Shown: positions 1 through 9,194 of the stretch, in pieces
Layout: the number at the start of each line of letters is the position of its first letter
Numbering within the stretch: position 1 is the stretch's first letter
Assembly (NCBI GenBank): GCA_900317125.1
Contig: ONFR01000006.1
Coordinates: forward strand, 1 to 64,000
DNA length: 64,000 nt
Source: an uncultured Bacteroidales bacterium
GTDB lineage: Bacteria > Bacteroidota > Bacteroidia > Bacteroidales > P3
Reading direction: 5' to 3'
Translations under genes and position numbers: made by a program
Notes under the pieces: generated by a model
What the model was told of the DNA's origin: nothing
The model's input: only the letters and a program-made list of their open reading frames with translations
Databases searched by the model: none

Positions 1-32
1 GGAGGGGATGTTGAATCGAACCGGAATCGATG

Positions 33-76
33 CTGAATTTATCGGGAATCTATTCTGAATTAATCGTGAATCTATG
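33..76. repeat. Two tandem 22-bp imperfect repeats
   Basis: Two adjacent 22-bp units (33-54 and 55-76) share the pattern CTGAAT-T-ATCG-GAATCTAT. They lie upstream of the first gene. Too few copies to say more; the window edge prevents seeing whether the array extends further left. Confidence 0.5.
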
Positions 77-137
77 TAGATACATTATTTTTCGCACGGG
101 GCACAATATTAGTAGCGGAAATGCGTTATTGGGCATT

Positions 138-1574
138 ATGATTAATCGTATAATAAAAGCAACTCTATTTATCGCCTTGGCCTTGATGCTGGCCCTGCCG
201 GCCCAGGCCAGAAAGAAACAAGGCTACGAAATCACCCTCAGCATCAATCACGGCAAGGACACGATGATGTTTATGGGTCACTATTTCGCCAAAGGCAACA
301 GCATTATCGATACCGCTTTACGCGACAGGAAAGGTCGTTTTGTGTTTGAAAGCAAGACCGATACTTTGGCGCCCGGACTGTATTTCTTTGCTAACCCGGA
401 GGGCAAGTATGTGGAGTTTGTGGTGTATCATGAGCCACCGTTCTTCAACTTTGTGACCGACGAGGAGGACTGGACCACTAACATGAAGGTGAAAGGCAGC
501 CCGGAAAATGATTTCTTCTACCGTTTCCACCGCATTGACGCGGATTATGCCAAAGATTTGGACGACAAGTACTTCTCGATGGACTCGGTGGAATTCATGG
601 CATACAAGCGCAAACGGTTGTTGAGCCTGGACTCGGTGAAGATTAACATGATAGAGGAGAATCCCTCACGTTTCCTGTCGAAGATGATGCTCGCCACCAA
701 GGAGGTGTATCCCCCAATTGTGGACGAGAAGGGCGACACCCTGAGCGAGGCACAGCGCAGAGACTACTATCTAGAGCACTACTTTGACAACATCGCTTTG
801 GAGGATGACGCCATAATCCGCACTCCGAAAAAGGTGTTCTACGACCAGGTGATGTCGCTATATAACGAGTATTTGAAGTATGCGCCGCCGTCGGTGATTG
901 AGCATAGTATAGACATCATGATGGAGCGGGCGAAGAAAGCCCCGACGGTGTTCCAGTACCTGACGCTGACGCTGACACAGAAATATTTGCAGAGCAACGT
1001 GATGGTGTACGATGAGGTGTATGTGCACATGGTGAAGAATTACTTTGCGAGCGACTACAATTTTTGGTCCACACCCAGCAACATAGAGCAGGAACTGATG
1101 CGTGCCACAAAGTGGGAACGCCTGTTGGTGGGCAAGGAGGCGCCGGAGCTGATACTGTTTGACACGTTGCACAACCCGCACTCGCTGCATGCTTTGCCTT
1201 ATAAGTGGAAACTGCTGGTGTTCTGGTCGCCCAACTGCGGCCACTGCAAGCACATCATTCCCACGGTGTACCAGGTGTTTGAGAAGTATCAAGCCAAGTA
1301 CGACATCGGGGCATTTACCATACTCAGCGACCCCGACGACAAGACACGCGCTGAGTGGCGCAAGTTTATGAAGGACCACAACATGACCAGCCCCACATGG
1401 CTGAGTCTGGACGGCGGCGAGGCTAATGTGGATTGGCACGATGTGTACGACATTACCACTACACCGCAGATATACTTGATAGACGAGGACAACATAATAC
1501 AGGCCAAGCATTTGGGCGAGAGCAGCGTGGAGAAAGTGATACAGGCCATTTGCGGAAACGGCAACAATGAGTAG
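138..1574 (+). CDS. Exported thioredoxin-like protein (DUF4369/DUF5106 type)
   Basis: A 478-residue exported protein. The ATG at 138 is preferred over an upstream in-frame start because it opens a good signal peptide (basic N-terminus, hydrophobic core, AQA cleavage site near residue 24). After that comes a beta-rich N-terminal region resembling DUF4369, a central helical region like DUF5106, and a C-terminal thioredoxin fold whose active site is C367-G-H-C370. Members of this Bacteroidota family are periplasmic or outer-membrane-attached thiol-disulfide oxidoreductases of the TlpA/ResA group; the substrates are generally unknown. The chain ends in the cis-Pro strand and helix expected of thioredoxins (TTPQIYLID). 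It is followed after about 110 bp by a small coiled-coil gene. Family assignment is firm, domain names for the N-terminal half are from memory of the family. Confidence 0.85.
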   Translation: MINRIIKATLFIALALMLALPAQARKKQGYEITLSINHGKDTMMFMGHYFAKGNSIIDTALRDRKGRFVFESKTDTLAPGLYFFANPEGKYVEFVVYHEPPFFNFVTDEEDWTTNMKVKGSPENDFFYRFHRIDADYAKDLDDKYFSMDSVEFMAYKRKRLLSLDSVKINMIEENPSRFLSKMMLATKEVYPPIVDEKGDTLSEAQRRDYYLEHYFDNIALEDDAIIRTPKKVFYDQVMSLYNEYLKYAPPSVIEHSIDIMMERAKKAPTVFQYLTLTLTQKYLQSNVMVYDEVYVHMVKNYFASDYNFWSTPSNIEQELMRATKWERLLVGKEAPELILFDTLHNPHSLHALPYKWKLLVFWSPNCGHCKHIIPTVYQVFEKYQAKYDIGAFTILSDPDDKTRAEWRKFMKDHNMTSPTWLSLDGGEANVDWHDVYDITTTPQIYLIDEDNIIQAKHLGESSVEKVIQAICGNGNNE

Positions 1575-1682
1575 CAAAGCCGACACTGGAGGGCAGGCTG
1601 TGGACGGAGCAGTTGGATATGGGGAGAAGAGGATTGCGGAACAGGCTGCCGAGGTGGCGGTAAAAGTCTAATAATTATAAAG

Positions 1683-2060
1683 ATGACTGAAGAGAAAAAA
1701 TACCCTACAATAAAACCCCAAATCAGTTTGGGATTGTATTGTAAATGGCTGACAGACAAATATCAGTCGCTGGAACAGGAAAATGAGAAGTTAAAAAGAC
1801 AGTGTGCTCACAAAGACAAGGAGATTGCGAGCCTGAAGAAACAGATTGATTTTATCATCGCCAACAACAAGGTGGTTCACAACAAGTACCTGGACGAACG
1901 TAAAGAGTTCAAAAAAGAACTGTACAAAGAGGATTTGATAATATCATATAAACAGCAGGTTGAAGCACTGAACAGAAGATTGAAATACTACAGGACAATG
2001 AGCAAGCAATTGATTGACAAAATCATTGAGTTGGAACGCAAGAAATCGGAGCAGCAATAG
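1683..2060 (+). CDS. Small coiled-coil protein of unknown function
   Basis: A 125-residue, highly charged (Lys/Glu-rich) cytoplasmic protein without signal peptide or membrane segment. Residues about 25-60 and 85-125 show heptad patterns (for example LEQENEKLKRQ and IIELERKKSEQQ) and are probably coiled coil. I recognise no family. It is transcribed in the same direction as the thioredoxin-like gene and the M3 peptidase, 71 bp before the latter, so could be part of either transcript. A structural or adaptor role is possible but not shown. Confidence 0.6.
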   Translation: MTEEKKYPTIKPQISLGLYCKWLTDKYQSLEQENEKLKRQCAHKDKEIASLKKQIDFIIANNKVVHNKYLDERKEFKKELYKEDLIISYKQQVEALNRRLKYYRTMSKQLIDKIIELERKKSEQQ

Positions 2061-2131
2061 TACTTTCAAGGGATAAAGGGCAATCACTGATGACATCCAA
2101 ATGAAACAGAAATAAATAATACAAGAACAAT

Positions 2132-4231
2132 ATGAAAAAATTAACTCTTTTAGCCGTTGGCATCGCCATGACTGCCGTGCTGACGACCGGTTGCAAATCA
2201 AAAATGGACAATCCTTTCTTTTCGGAATGGGGAACACCGTATGAAATCCCCGACTTCGGTAGAATCAAGACCGAACACTACATGCCCGCCTTCAAAGAGG
2301 GTATGAAACAACAGATGAAGGAAATCGACGACATTGTGAACAACAGCGAGGCGCCGACTTTCGAAAACACCATTGAGGCTTATGAATACAGCGGCAGCTT
2401 GCTGGACAAGGTGGCCGGCGTGTTCTTCAACCTGAGCGAGTGCGAAAACAGCGACGAGATGGAAGCCATAGCCGAGGAGGTGACTCCCCTGCTGTCGGCA
2501 CACTCGGACAACATTGCGCTGAACGCCAAATTGTTTGAACGCATCAAGACCGTTTACGACCAGCGTGAGAGCTTGAACCTCAATCCCGAGCAGGCACGTC
2601 TGCTGGAGGAGACCTATAAAGGCTTTGTGCGCAGCGGCGCCAACGTGCCGGCCGACAAGCAGGCCCGTTTCCGCGAGCTGAATGAGCAGATAGCTTCACT
2701 CACTCTGCGTTTTGCACAGAATGTGCTGAAAGCCACCAACGCCTATCAGCTGGTGCTGGATGAAGCCCCTGCCGGACTGGGAGCCGACCAGATAGCCGCC
2801 GCCAAGGAGACCGCCGACGCCGACGAGGCCACCAAGGGCAAACTGGTGTTCAAACTGAACCTGCCCAGCTGGGAGCCTTTCATGCAGAACTGCTCCGACC
2901 GCGAACTACGCAAACAGATGTGGGATGCCTACACCCAGCGTTGCAACGGGGGCGAGTTTGATAATACCAAGATTATCGACACGCTGGTGAACCTGCGCCT
3001 GGAGCGTGCCAACATATTGGGCTACAGAACCCACGCCGACTATGTGCTGGAGAACTGTCTGGCCAAAACCCCTGTCGCTGTGGACAATTGCTTGATGCAG
3101 ATTTGGACCCCCGCGCTGGCAAAAGCCAAAAAGGAATGCGCCGAATACCAGAAGATGATTCAGGCCGACGAGAAAGGTGCGAAACTGGAGCCTTGGGACT
3201 GGCGTTACTATAGCGAGAAACTGCGCAAAGAGAAATACGACCTCGAGGACGAAGTGGTTCGCCCCTACTTCTCGCTGGACAATGTGCGTGAAGGTGCTTT
3301 CGCCACCGCCAACAAACTGTATGGCATCACCTTCCGTGAAAACGACACGCTGCCCACCTACAACAAGGAGGCTCATGTGTATGAGGTGATTGACAACGGC
3401 CAGGTGATTGGCATCCTGTATATGGACTTCCATCCCCGCGCAAGTAAACGCAGCGGTGCTTGGATGACCGAGTTCCGTGGACAGAAAGTGGACCGCGACG
3501 GGAAGAATGTTATCCCCATCATTCAGGTGGTGTGCAACTTCACCAAGCCGACCGCCGACAAGCCCTCGCTGCTCAATTTCGACGAGAGCGAGACCCTGTT
3601 CCACGAGTTTGGACACGCCCTGCACGGCCTTTTGAGCAAATGCCACTATCCTTCATTGGCTGGCACCAACGTGCCCCGCGACTTCGTGGAGCTGCCTTCG
3701 CAGATTATGGAGAACTGGTGCCGCAACCCGCAGGTGATGAAAACTTATGCCAAGCATTATAAAACCGGCGAGCCCATCCCCGACCAGCTGATTGCAAAAA
3801 TCGCTGCCGCTCAAACCTACGGACAAGGTTTTATCAACACCGAGTTGCTGGCTGCCTCACTTCTCGACATGGAATACTACAGCCTGCTGGAAAAACAGCA
3901 CATCGACCCCAACGAGTTTGAAACCAACTTCTTGAACAGCATCGGACTGATTCCCGAAATCATCAGCCGATACAAGAGCCCCTATTTCCAACATATTTTC
4001 ACCACGGGATACGATGCCGGCTACTATAGCTACACGTGGACAGCCATTCTCGACCACGATGCCTTTGCAGCCTTTGTGGAGAGCGGTGACCTGTTCAACC
4101 CAGTGCTGGCCAAAAAGTTCCGCCACATACTGGAGAGCGGCAACACCATCGACCCCATGAAAATGTATATTGAATTCCGCGGACAGGAACCCAGCGTCAC
4201 ACCGCTGCTGAAAGACCGCGGCCTTATTTAA
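2132..4231 (+). CDS. dcp: M3 family metallopeptidase (peptidyl-dipeptidase Dcp-like), lipoprotein
   Basis: A 699-residue zinc oligopeptidase of family M3. The zinc motif is H491-E-F-G-H495, with E520 in the following DFVELPSQ segment as the third ligand, exactly the M3 arrangement. The long helical N-terminal half (residues about 30-400) is the clamp typical of Dcp/oligopeptidase A. The N-terminus is a lipoprotein signal peptide (lipobox ending in TTGC near residue 21), so the enzyme is probably anchored in the periplasm or outer membrane, as in other Bacteroidota Dcp paralogues. Dcp removes C-terminal dipeptides from oligopeptides; this fits peptide-fermenting Bacteroidales. It is followed by a strong hairpin at 4243-4290 that likely ends the transcript. 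The exact specificity (Dcp or OpdA type) cannot be read from the sequence. Confidence 0.93.
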   Translation: MKKLTLLAVGIAMTAVLTTGCKSKMDNPFFSEWGTPYEIPDFGRIKTEHYMPAFKEGMKQQMKEIDDIVNNSEAPTFENTIEAYEYSGSLLDKVAGVFFNLSECENSDEMEAIAEEVTPLLSAHSDNIALNAKLFERIKTVYDQRESLNLNPEQARLLEETYKGFVRSGANVPADKQARFRELNEQIASLTLRFAQNVLKATNAYQLVLDEAPAGLGADQIAAAKETADADEATKGKLVFKLNLPSWEPFMQNCSDRELRKQMWDAYTQRCNGGEFDNTKIIDTLVNLRLERANILGYRTHADYVLENCLAKTPVAVDNCLMQIWTPALAKAKKECAEYQKMIQADEKGAKLEPWDWRYYSEKLRKEKYDLEDEVVRPYFSLDNVREGAFATANKLYGITFRENDTLPTYNKEAHVYEVIDNGQVIGILYMDFHPRASKRSGAWMTEFRGQKVDRDGKNVIPIIQVVCNFTKPTADKPSLLNFDESETLFHEFGHALHGLLSKCHYPSLAGTNVPRDFVELPSQIMENWCRNPQVMKTYAKHYKTGEPIPDQLIAKIAAAQTYGQGFINTELLAASLLDMEYYSLLEKQHIDPNEFETNFLNSIGLIPEIISRYKSPYFQHIFTTGYDAGYYSYTWTAILDHDAFAAFVESGDLFNPVLAKKFRHILESGNTIDPMKMYIEFRGQEPSVTPLLKDRGLI

Positions 4232-4242
4232 GAGAACAATAA

Positions 4243-4290
4243 CCGCCTGTCCGTCATGTACCTGTCCCAACGGCAGATACGGACAGGCGG
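4243..4290 (+). terminator. Hairpin after the M3 peptidase gene
   Basis: A perfect 12-bp inverted repeat, CCGCCTGTCCGT at 4243-4254 with ACGGACAGGCGG at 4279-4290, starts 12 bp after the peptidase stop codon. The loop is 24 nt and the downstream T-tract is weak (ATTTATAA), so this could be a terminator or an mRNA-stabilising hairpin ahead of the next gene. Confidence 0.6.
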
Positions 4291-4308
4291 ATTTATAACG
4301 AATCATTG

Positions 4309-5472
4309 ATGAAGAAAATACTACTTGCTGCCGCAATATTGCTGATGTCCTGCCACTTGTGGGCACAGACAGGAAATGATACCACCGCCACCCAGAAGCC
4401 CACCGGTCCAAACTACGAACAAATACAGGAGGTGCTGAATGGGAAGTCGGGCAAACGGATTTTTTCCAAACTTGTGAAACGGCTGAAAGACGCCGACACT
4501 ACATTGCAATTGGCCGACATCCAAATGCTTTATTACGGACAAATCTACATGGACAACTACACGCCCGGCGGCCAATTCCCCGAGTTTGATGAAATCAACA
4601 CGATCCTGTCGCAGAAAAAAGTGTACAGCTTGTCGGAGGCAAAAAAGATTGTTTCGCTGTCCAACCAAGTGATAGACCGATGTCCCTGCGAACCCATGGG
4701 CTACTATTACAAATACCTTGGGCAGGACATTCTGTGCCAGCACTATGGCGGTGACACCAATCTGAGGAACAAAACCCAGTTGCAATACCAGATGCTGTTC
4801 TATGCCATCCTGTCGTCGGGCAATGGGATGTACCCCCGCACAGCCGTGCATGTGGTCAGCCTGGCGCACGAAAACATACTGCTGAACACTTACGACCTGA
4901 AACGTCAGTCGAACTCTTTCAGGATTATCGACGGACACAACTACGACATTGTGGCTTTGGACCGGAACAAGTTCCGGGTGAACTCCATGTTCTTCAACAT
5001 CGACCCCATTCTAGCTTGGGATAAAATGGTCAAAAATAATGCCCCGCAATCCAATAAGGACATCAAAAAGGTGACTTCGGCAGAGATAGACTTGGGTACG
5101 CGCTTCGTTATAGAGCTGGTGAAGACCAAAAAGTCCGAGAGCACCTTCAAGCTCCTCAGCTGTGAGAAGATACAAGACACACTGACCCTTCAGGGCAATA
5201 TGCTCTATAATGAGCCTGTGCCTTATGGCAGAATCGTGGGATACTTCTGCAAAACCCGCCCCACCCTGGGCAGCAAAGAAGTACACACCAGCCTGATTCT
5301 GAACGCCAACTACACTGAGGAGGAGCTATTCTTCGACAGCGAAATACACATCTGGGGCATTCCCGGCTATCACGCCACACCCAACAATGGTCTCTCCAAC
5401 AACTGGCAGAGCCTTGAATGGAACGACGAAATCGCCACCATCCGGATAAGCAATATCCGAACCCAGAAATAA
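4309..5472 (+). CDS. DUF4919-like secreted protein
   Basis: A 387-residue exported protein: signal peptide MKKILLAAAILL... cleaved near the AQT at residues 18-20. ATG at 4309 is preferred to the TTG three bases earlier. Residues about 30-200 match the DUF4919 pattern (PNYEQI near the mature N-terminus, then a TL-LAD--MLYYGQ-Y---Y motif, and a G(Y/W)YYKYLGQ segment), a Bacteroidota family of unknown function thought to be periplasmic. The C-terminal 130 residues are beta-rich and contain no motif I know. Family membership is inferred from motif resemblance only. The gene is followed by the small PspC-domain gene after 52 bp. Confidence 0.7.
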   Translation: MKKILLAAAILLMSCHLWAQTGNDTTATQKPTGPNYEQIQEVLNGKSGKRIFSKLVKRLKDADTTLQLADIQMLYYGQIYMDNYTPGGQFPEFDEINTILSQKKVYSLSEAKKIVSLSNQVIDRCPCEPMGYYYKYLGQDILCQHYGGDTNLRNKTQLQYQMLFYAILSSGNGMYPRTAVHVVSLAHENILLNTYDLKRQSNSFRIIDGHNYDIVALDRNKFRVNSMFFNIDPILAWDKMVKNNAPQSNKDIKKVTSAEIDLGTRFVIELVKTKKSESTFKLLSCEKIQDTLTLQGNMLYNEPVPYGRIVGYFCKTRPTLGSKEVHTSLILNANYTEEELFFDSEIHIWGIPGYHATPNNGLSNNWQSLEWNDEIATIRISNIRTQK

Positions 5473-5524
5473 CAGTTAGCCTATACAAATCAATAAACAA
5501 TATAAACAATAAAGTAGACATATT

Positions 5525-5731
5525 ATGGAAGACAATGTTCGCAAACTTACTCGCAGCACCACCGAACGCCGCATTGCCGGTGTTTGCGGAGGAATAGCAA
5601 AATACCTGAATGTCGATGTCACCGTGGTCAGAATTCTATTTCTGATTGCCTTGCTGTGCGGAAGCCTTGGTTTCTGGGCATACCTCATCGTGTGGATTGC
5701 CGCCCCCGAGGACAACCGTCTGCACCAATAA
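5525..5731 (+). CDS. PspC domain protein
   Basis: A 68-residue protein consisting of a single PspC domain: an N-terminal basic stretch with the conserved RRIAGVCGGIAKYL-type segment, then one transmembrane helix (about residues 35-60) ending in the family's WIAAPED. PspC domains occur in the phage-shock response of proteobacteria; free-standing short versions are common in Bacteroidota, where they are thought to be small inner-membrane proteins tied to envelope stress. It stands alone between the DUF4919-like gene and a convergent flavodoxin operon. Confidence 0.9.
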   Translation: MEDNVRKLTRSTTERRIAGVCGGIAKYLNVDVTVVRILFLIALLCGSLGFWAYLIVWIAAPEDNRLHQ

Positions 5732-5913
5732 CAGCCATCCCGCCCAAACGCCATCGGGGTTCCTCCTATGGATTGGGGCAGGAGTATTGCATCACGCCGC
5801 CAACCAAAGTTGCCTTTCGCGGCCTACTTTCGGATGGCATTAGCTTTCAATCCCTGCATCCCATGTATACTCACACCCCGTCGTTCTGAGCTTTCGGCAA
5901 ACAGGAACAACCA

Positions 5914-5952
5914 AAAGGCCGGAGTCGCAACACCAATGCGTCTCCGGCCTTT
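5914..5952. terminator. Bidirectional terminator between convergent genes
   Basis: AAAGGCCGGAG at 5914-5924 pairs perfectly with CTCCGGCCTTT at 5942-5952. The stem is flanked by A on the left and T on the right (CTTTCTTAT), so it can end transcription from both the PspC side and the flavodoxin operon arriving from the right. Confidence 0.8.
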
Positions 5953-5997
5953 CTTATCAGTCCGCCACCCGGCAGACCGCAGGAACTATGTCCCAGC

Positions 5998-6540
5998 CTA
6001 TCTGTTCATCAGTCGGCTCTCACCCCACGAGTACTGGGGATAAGCCTTCTTGAGGTCGGCGGCAGAGCCGTTCACATTACTTCCGCCGCTGGTGGCGAAC
6101 ACACAGAGCGTCTTGCCAGCCAAGTCGTGAGCCTCGATGAAAGTATTGATAATTGTGGGAGCAGTGTACCACCACACGGGGAATCCAATCCACACAGTGT
6201 CGTAGTCGGCCATTTTGTCGCAGGTGGCGGCAATGGCGGGACGGGAACTCTTGTCCTTCATCTCCACCGAGGAACGCGACTGCTTATTGGTCCAGTCGAG
6301 GTCGGCCGAAGTGTAAGGCTGAGCGGGAACAATTTCAAAAAGGTCGGCATTCTTCTCTTTAGCCAGACGCTCGGCCGCGGCCTTGGTGGTACCTGTTGCC
6401 GAGAAATAAGCTACAAGTGTTTTCTTCATTTTCGAGGTCTCCTTATTCGATGAATTACTGTTACTTTGATTATTTTGGGCGCAAGCCGACATACCGAATA
6501 GCAGCGCGGCGGCACACAGGAACGTTGTGAAATGTTTCAT
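5998..6540 (-). CDS. Flavodoxin, exported lipoprotein form
   Basis: A 180-residue flavodoxin with a lipoprotein signal peptide (lipobox GMSAC, Cys20) and a Ser/Asn-rich linker before the fold. The FMN phosphate loop is AYFSATGTTKAAAERLA, and the chain shows the later loops of the Flavodoxin_4 type (WIGFPVWWYTAPTIINTF and FATSGGSNVNGS). Exported flavodoxins of this kind are common in Bacteroidales beside hydrolases, aldo/keto reductases and carboxymuconolactone decarboxylases; their physiological partners are not established. The gene starts 3 bp after the hydrolase gene upstream and is surely co-transcribed with it. Confidence 0.92.
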   Translation of the reverse strand: MKHFTTFLCAAALLFGMSACAQNNQSNSNSSNKETSKMKKTLVAYFSATGTTKAAAERLAKEKNADLFEIVPAQPYTSADLDWTNKQSRSSVEMKDKSSRPAIAATCDKMADYDTVWIGFPVWWYTAPTIINTFIEAHDLAGKTLCVFATSGGSNVNGSAADLKKAYPQYSWGESRLMNR

Positions 6541-6543
6541 GGT

Positions 6544-7641
6544 TTATTTAAGATTTGAACGGAAAAACTCTTCTATCTTGTCGTAGGGGATAACACCTGC
6601 CACATCATCATAAAGGTCCACGTGTGTAGCTCCTGGAATAATCATTATCTCCTTGTTCCCCACCACAGTACTCTTGCCTTGAGGGTTCACGCCAGTCATC
6701 TTCTCGAAAGCATATTCGCTGAAATAGCGGCTGTGCGCCTTCTCGCCGTGCACCAGCAACACCGGAGTCTCTATCTCTGCGGCCCAGGCCAACAGCGGCT
6801 GGTTCATGAACGACTGTGTGCCAATCAGATTCCAGCCGTCGGTGCTGTTGCCGCTACGCTCGTGATAGCCACGGGGACACTTATAATAAGCATGATAGTC
6901 CTTTACAAACCACGGAGCGTCGTCCGGCAGTGGGTCTACCACCCCACCCTGACGGCCATAATCGCCCGTGCGGGCAATCTCGGTGCGGGCCTTGGCCAAA
7001 GCCTTACGCTGCTCCTGACGGGCAGCGGCATTGTCCGTACTTCCAAAATAGCCCTCCGAAGCTATCTTGCTCATATCGTACATCGTACTGGCAACGGTGG
7101 CCTTGATGCGAGGGTCGAGAGCGGCAGCGTTCACCGCCATACCGCCGAAACCGCAAATGCCAATGATGCCAATCCGCTCGGGGTCCACATTGTCCTGCAC
7201 ACTCAGAAAATCAACTGCGGCAAGAAAATCCTCGGTGTTGATGTCGGGGCTGGCAGTGCGGCGGGGTTCTCCGCCACTCTCGCCCGTATACGAAGGATCG
7301 AAAGCCAATGCCACGAAACCGCGCTCGGCCATGTGCTGGGCATACAGGCCCGACGACTGCTCCTTCACGGCACCGAAAGGTCCGCTCACTGCAATGGCCG
7401 CCAACTTACCCTCATACTTCTTAGGCGTGTACATGTCGGCCGCCAGTGTGATGCCGTAGCGGTTGCGGAACGTCACCTTGCGGTGATCCACCATGTTGCT
7501 CTGTGGGAAAACCTTGTCCCACTCCTGTGTCAATTGCTGTTCCATATTATTCTGTTTTTTATCTATTTCCTTGTTGCAACAACCCGTTGCCATAGCAGCC
7601 ACAACAGCCACTAATAAAATATTTTTCAACACTTTATCCAT
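6544..7641 (-). CDS. Alpha/beta hydrolase, dienelactone-hydrolase-like lipoprotein
   Basis: A 365-residue alpha/beta hydrolase. The nucleophile elbow is IGICGFGGMA, that is a Cys rather than Ser nucleophile, as in dienelactone hydrolases; the C-terminal histidine is in PGATHVDLYD. An N-terminal lipobox (MATGCC) predicts anchoring to a membrane. Related Bacteroidota proteins are annotated as alpha/beta hydrolases of unknown substrate. It is the first gene of a two-gene operon with the downstream flavodoxin and has a good promoter at 7669-7698. The pairing with a flavodoxin suggests handling of small reactive organic compounds, but this is inference. Confidence 0.9.
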   Translation of the reverse strand: MDKVLKNILLVAVVAAMATGCCNKEIDKKQNNMEQQLTQEWDKVFPQSNMVDHRKVTFRNRYGITLAADMYTPKKYEGKLAAIAVSGPFGAVKEQSSGLYAQHMAERGFVALAFDPSYTGESGGEPRRTASPDINTEDFLAAVDFLSVQDNVDPERIGIIGICGFGGMAVNAAALDPRIKATVASTMYDMSKIASEGYFGSTDNAAARQEQRKALAKARTEIARTGDYGRQGGVVDPLPDDAPWFVKDYHAYYKCPRGYHERSGNSTDGWNLIGTQSFMNQPLLAWAAEIETPVLLVHGEKAHSRYFSEYAFEKMTGVNPQGKSTVVGNKEIMIIPGATHVDLYDDVAGVIPYDKIEEFFRSNLK

Positions 7642-7668
7642 ACTAAAAAAATACCATTATTTAAACTG

Positions 7669-7698
7669 CAAAGATAACAAAAATCCGCAAAACACAAA
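7669..7698 (-). promoter_or_regulatory. Bacteroidota-type promoter for the hydrolase-flavodoxin operon
   Basis: On the minus strand, TTTG (complement of 7695-7698), 18 bp, then TATCTTTG (complement of 7669-7676). The -7 element lies 28 bp upstream of the hydrolase ATG. Match to the consensus of the phylum is close. Confidence 0.75.
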
Positions 7699-7775
7699 CT
7701 CCAGTCCATATTATTAAGAAAAAAATAACGAATCTACTATACGTCCACCCCTCATCGAGTGTCAATTTTTATTTG

Positions 7776-7783
7776 TATCTTTG
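7776..7783 (+). promoter_or_regulatory. Probable -7 element upstream of the YdeI-like gene
   Basis: TATCTTTG followed by C at 7776-7783, the common Bacteroidota -7 box. No clear TTTG is found 19 bp upstream. It lies 138 bp before the chosen ATG of the next gene, so it would give a long leader, or the real start codon may be further upstream. Confidence 0.55.
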
Positions 7784-7920
7784 CACATTGGCAACAGTCC
7801 CATCCCGCCCCATCTAATGGCACATATCTCACTAAATGCCAACACACAAACCGCAAACATCTGCCTCACACAAACCCCGCCACGCTGCCGCCACACCTTA
7901 CTAACAAAACAATAATCCAC

Positions 7921-8526
7921 ATGAACCCCACACCCGAAATACAAAATACCCCCACCACCGACCGCCACAACATATTGGGCACAACCAACCGCAGCCAGTT
8001 CCGCCAATGGCTTTCAGCCAACCATGCCAGCCAGCCGGAATGTTGGGTGGTAGTGAAACGCGGCCGCCCCACCGACGACAAACACTTCTGGTATCTCGAC
8101 GCGGTGGAAGAGGCCCTTTGTTTCGGATGGATTGACAGCGTGTCCACACTTGTGAACGGCGTTCGCATGCAACGTTTCACACCCCGCAAGAAACAAAGCC
8201 CCTGGACCGAGCTGAACAAAGAGCGGGTCCGCCGGCTGGAAAGGCTGGGGCTGATGACCGATGCCGGCCGGAAGGTGCTGCCGCCCATGGGACCTCGCAG
8301 CTTCAAAGTCGACCCCGACATCGAAGCCGCCATGAAAAAGCACCATGTATGGTCGCGTTTCCGCCAATTCCCGCCTCTCTACCAACGCATCCGCGCCTAC
8401 AATGTGGCCTTTTTCAAACACCGTGACCCCGACACCTATACCTCCATGCTCGAGCATCTCATTGAAGCAACCCGTCACGGCCACCTCTACGGCGAGTGGA
8501 ATGACTATGGCCGTCTGTTGCAGTAA
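7921..8526 (+). CDS. YdeI/OmpD-associated family protein
   Basis: A 201-residue soluble protein. Conserved blocks of the YdeI (bacteriocin-protection, OmpD-associated) family are visible: FRQWLSANHA near residue 27, WYLDAVEEALCFGWIDS near residue 58, and RFTPRKKQSPWTELN near residue 85. The molecular function is not established; E. coli YdeI was linked to peptide resistance. The in-frame region before 7921 is proline- and threonine-rich low-complexity and unlikely to be coding, so the ATG at 7921 was chosen. Stands alone. Confidence 0.85.
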   Translation: MNPTPEIQNTPTTDRHNILGTTNRSQFRQWLSANHASQPECWVVVKRGRPTDDKHFWYLDAVEEALCFGWIDSVSTLVNGVRMQRFTPRKKQSPWTELNKERVRRLERLGLMTDAGRKVLPPMGPRSFKVDPDIEAAMKKHHVWSRFRQFPPLYQRIRAYNVAFFKHRDPDTYTSMLEHLIEATRHGHLYGEWNDYGRLLQ

Positions 8527-8902
8527 CCCCCTCCTCCCTTCCCGCTTCGCTTACTCTTCACCCCTAAGTAAGATTCTCATAAGCTCTTATTCACCCTGAC
8601 GGTAGCGAACAACTTTCTAAGTCATTTTTTAATAGTTGTGGGTTAACGAATTGACAATTGAAGCGGTTGGCAGGTCAAAGGGAGTGAGAACGGACGGGTG
8701 TTGGAAATGGAATTAATCCGGAGCTACGAAAAATGGATGTGCATTGGGGTTGGATATATTTATAGAAATAACGGCATTATGACAGGAAAGGATGACAACA
8801 ATAATGGTGTTTTTGGCTAGAAATGAGCAAAATGAAAGATTGTGGGGATATTTTTTGAGGAGGGAAGAAACATACAAAATATACTGATTGAATTTTTATT
8901 GT
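8527..8902. other. Intergenic region without recognisable gene
   Basis: AT-rich spacer between the YdeI-like gene and the promoter of the cyclophilin-like operon. I see no coding pattern, hairpin or RNA gene here. Confidence 0.6.
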
Positions 8903-8910
8903 TATCTTTG
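8903..8910 (+). promoter_or_regulatory. -7 promoter element for the cyclophilin-like operon
   Basis: TATCTTTG then C at 8903-8910 in an AT-rich context. A TTG at 8888-8890 is too close to be a standard -33 element. The element lies 285 bp before the first recognisable gene, and the leader between them contains a 33-bp tandem repeat array. Confidence 0.6.
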
Positions 8911-9015
8911 CAGGCAGAAACTGGATATAAACGCGGATTGCTACAATTTGAAAACAACCCGGTTATGAAGAGAGGCGTTGGGGCGGGAGAAACAACCAAG
9001 GGCATATACCATTGG

Positions 9016-9180
9016 GAAGCGACCCCATATACTGGCAGATACAATTTGGAAACGAACCCAAATAAGGGCAGATACACGGGGGCAACTAAACCACATACGG
9101 GCAGATACATTGGGGGAACTAAACCACATACGGGCATTTACATTTGGGAAACAAAACTATATACAAACAGAAACATTTTA
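9016..9180 (+). repeat. Five tandem 33-bp repeats in the leader of the cyclophilin-like gene
   Basis: Units at 9016, 9049, 9082, 9115 and 9148, each exactly 33 bp. Shared core: GAAACnAAnCCACATACnGGCAGATACATT. Units 3 and 4 are nearly identical; the outer ones are more diverged, and weaker traces appear further left to about 8950. The reading frame 8965-9198 stays open through all units (11-residue periodicity, core KPHTGRY-) and its stop overlaps the ATG of the next gene as ATGA. Whether this is translated is unknown: it could be a repeat peptide, a leader peptide or non-coding. Confidence 0.85.
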
Positions 9181-9194
9181 GAAACAAGTCGATT

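Noticed and set aside
9016-9180. CRISPR array with 33-bp units
   Set aside because: Units are adjacent with no spacers between them.
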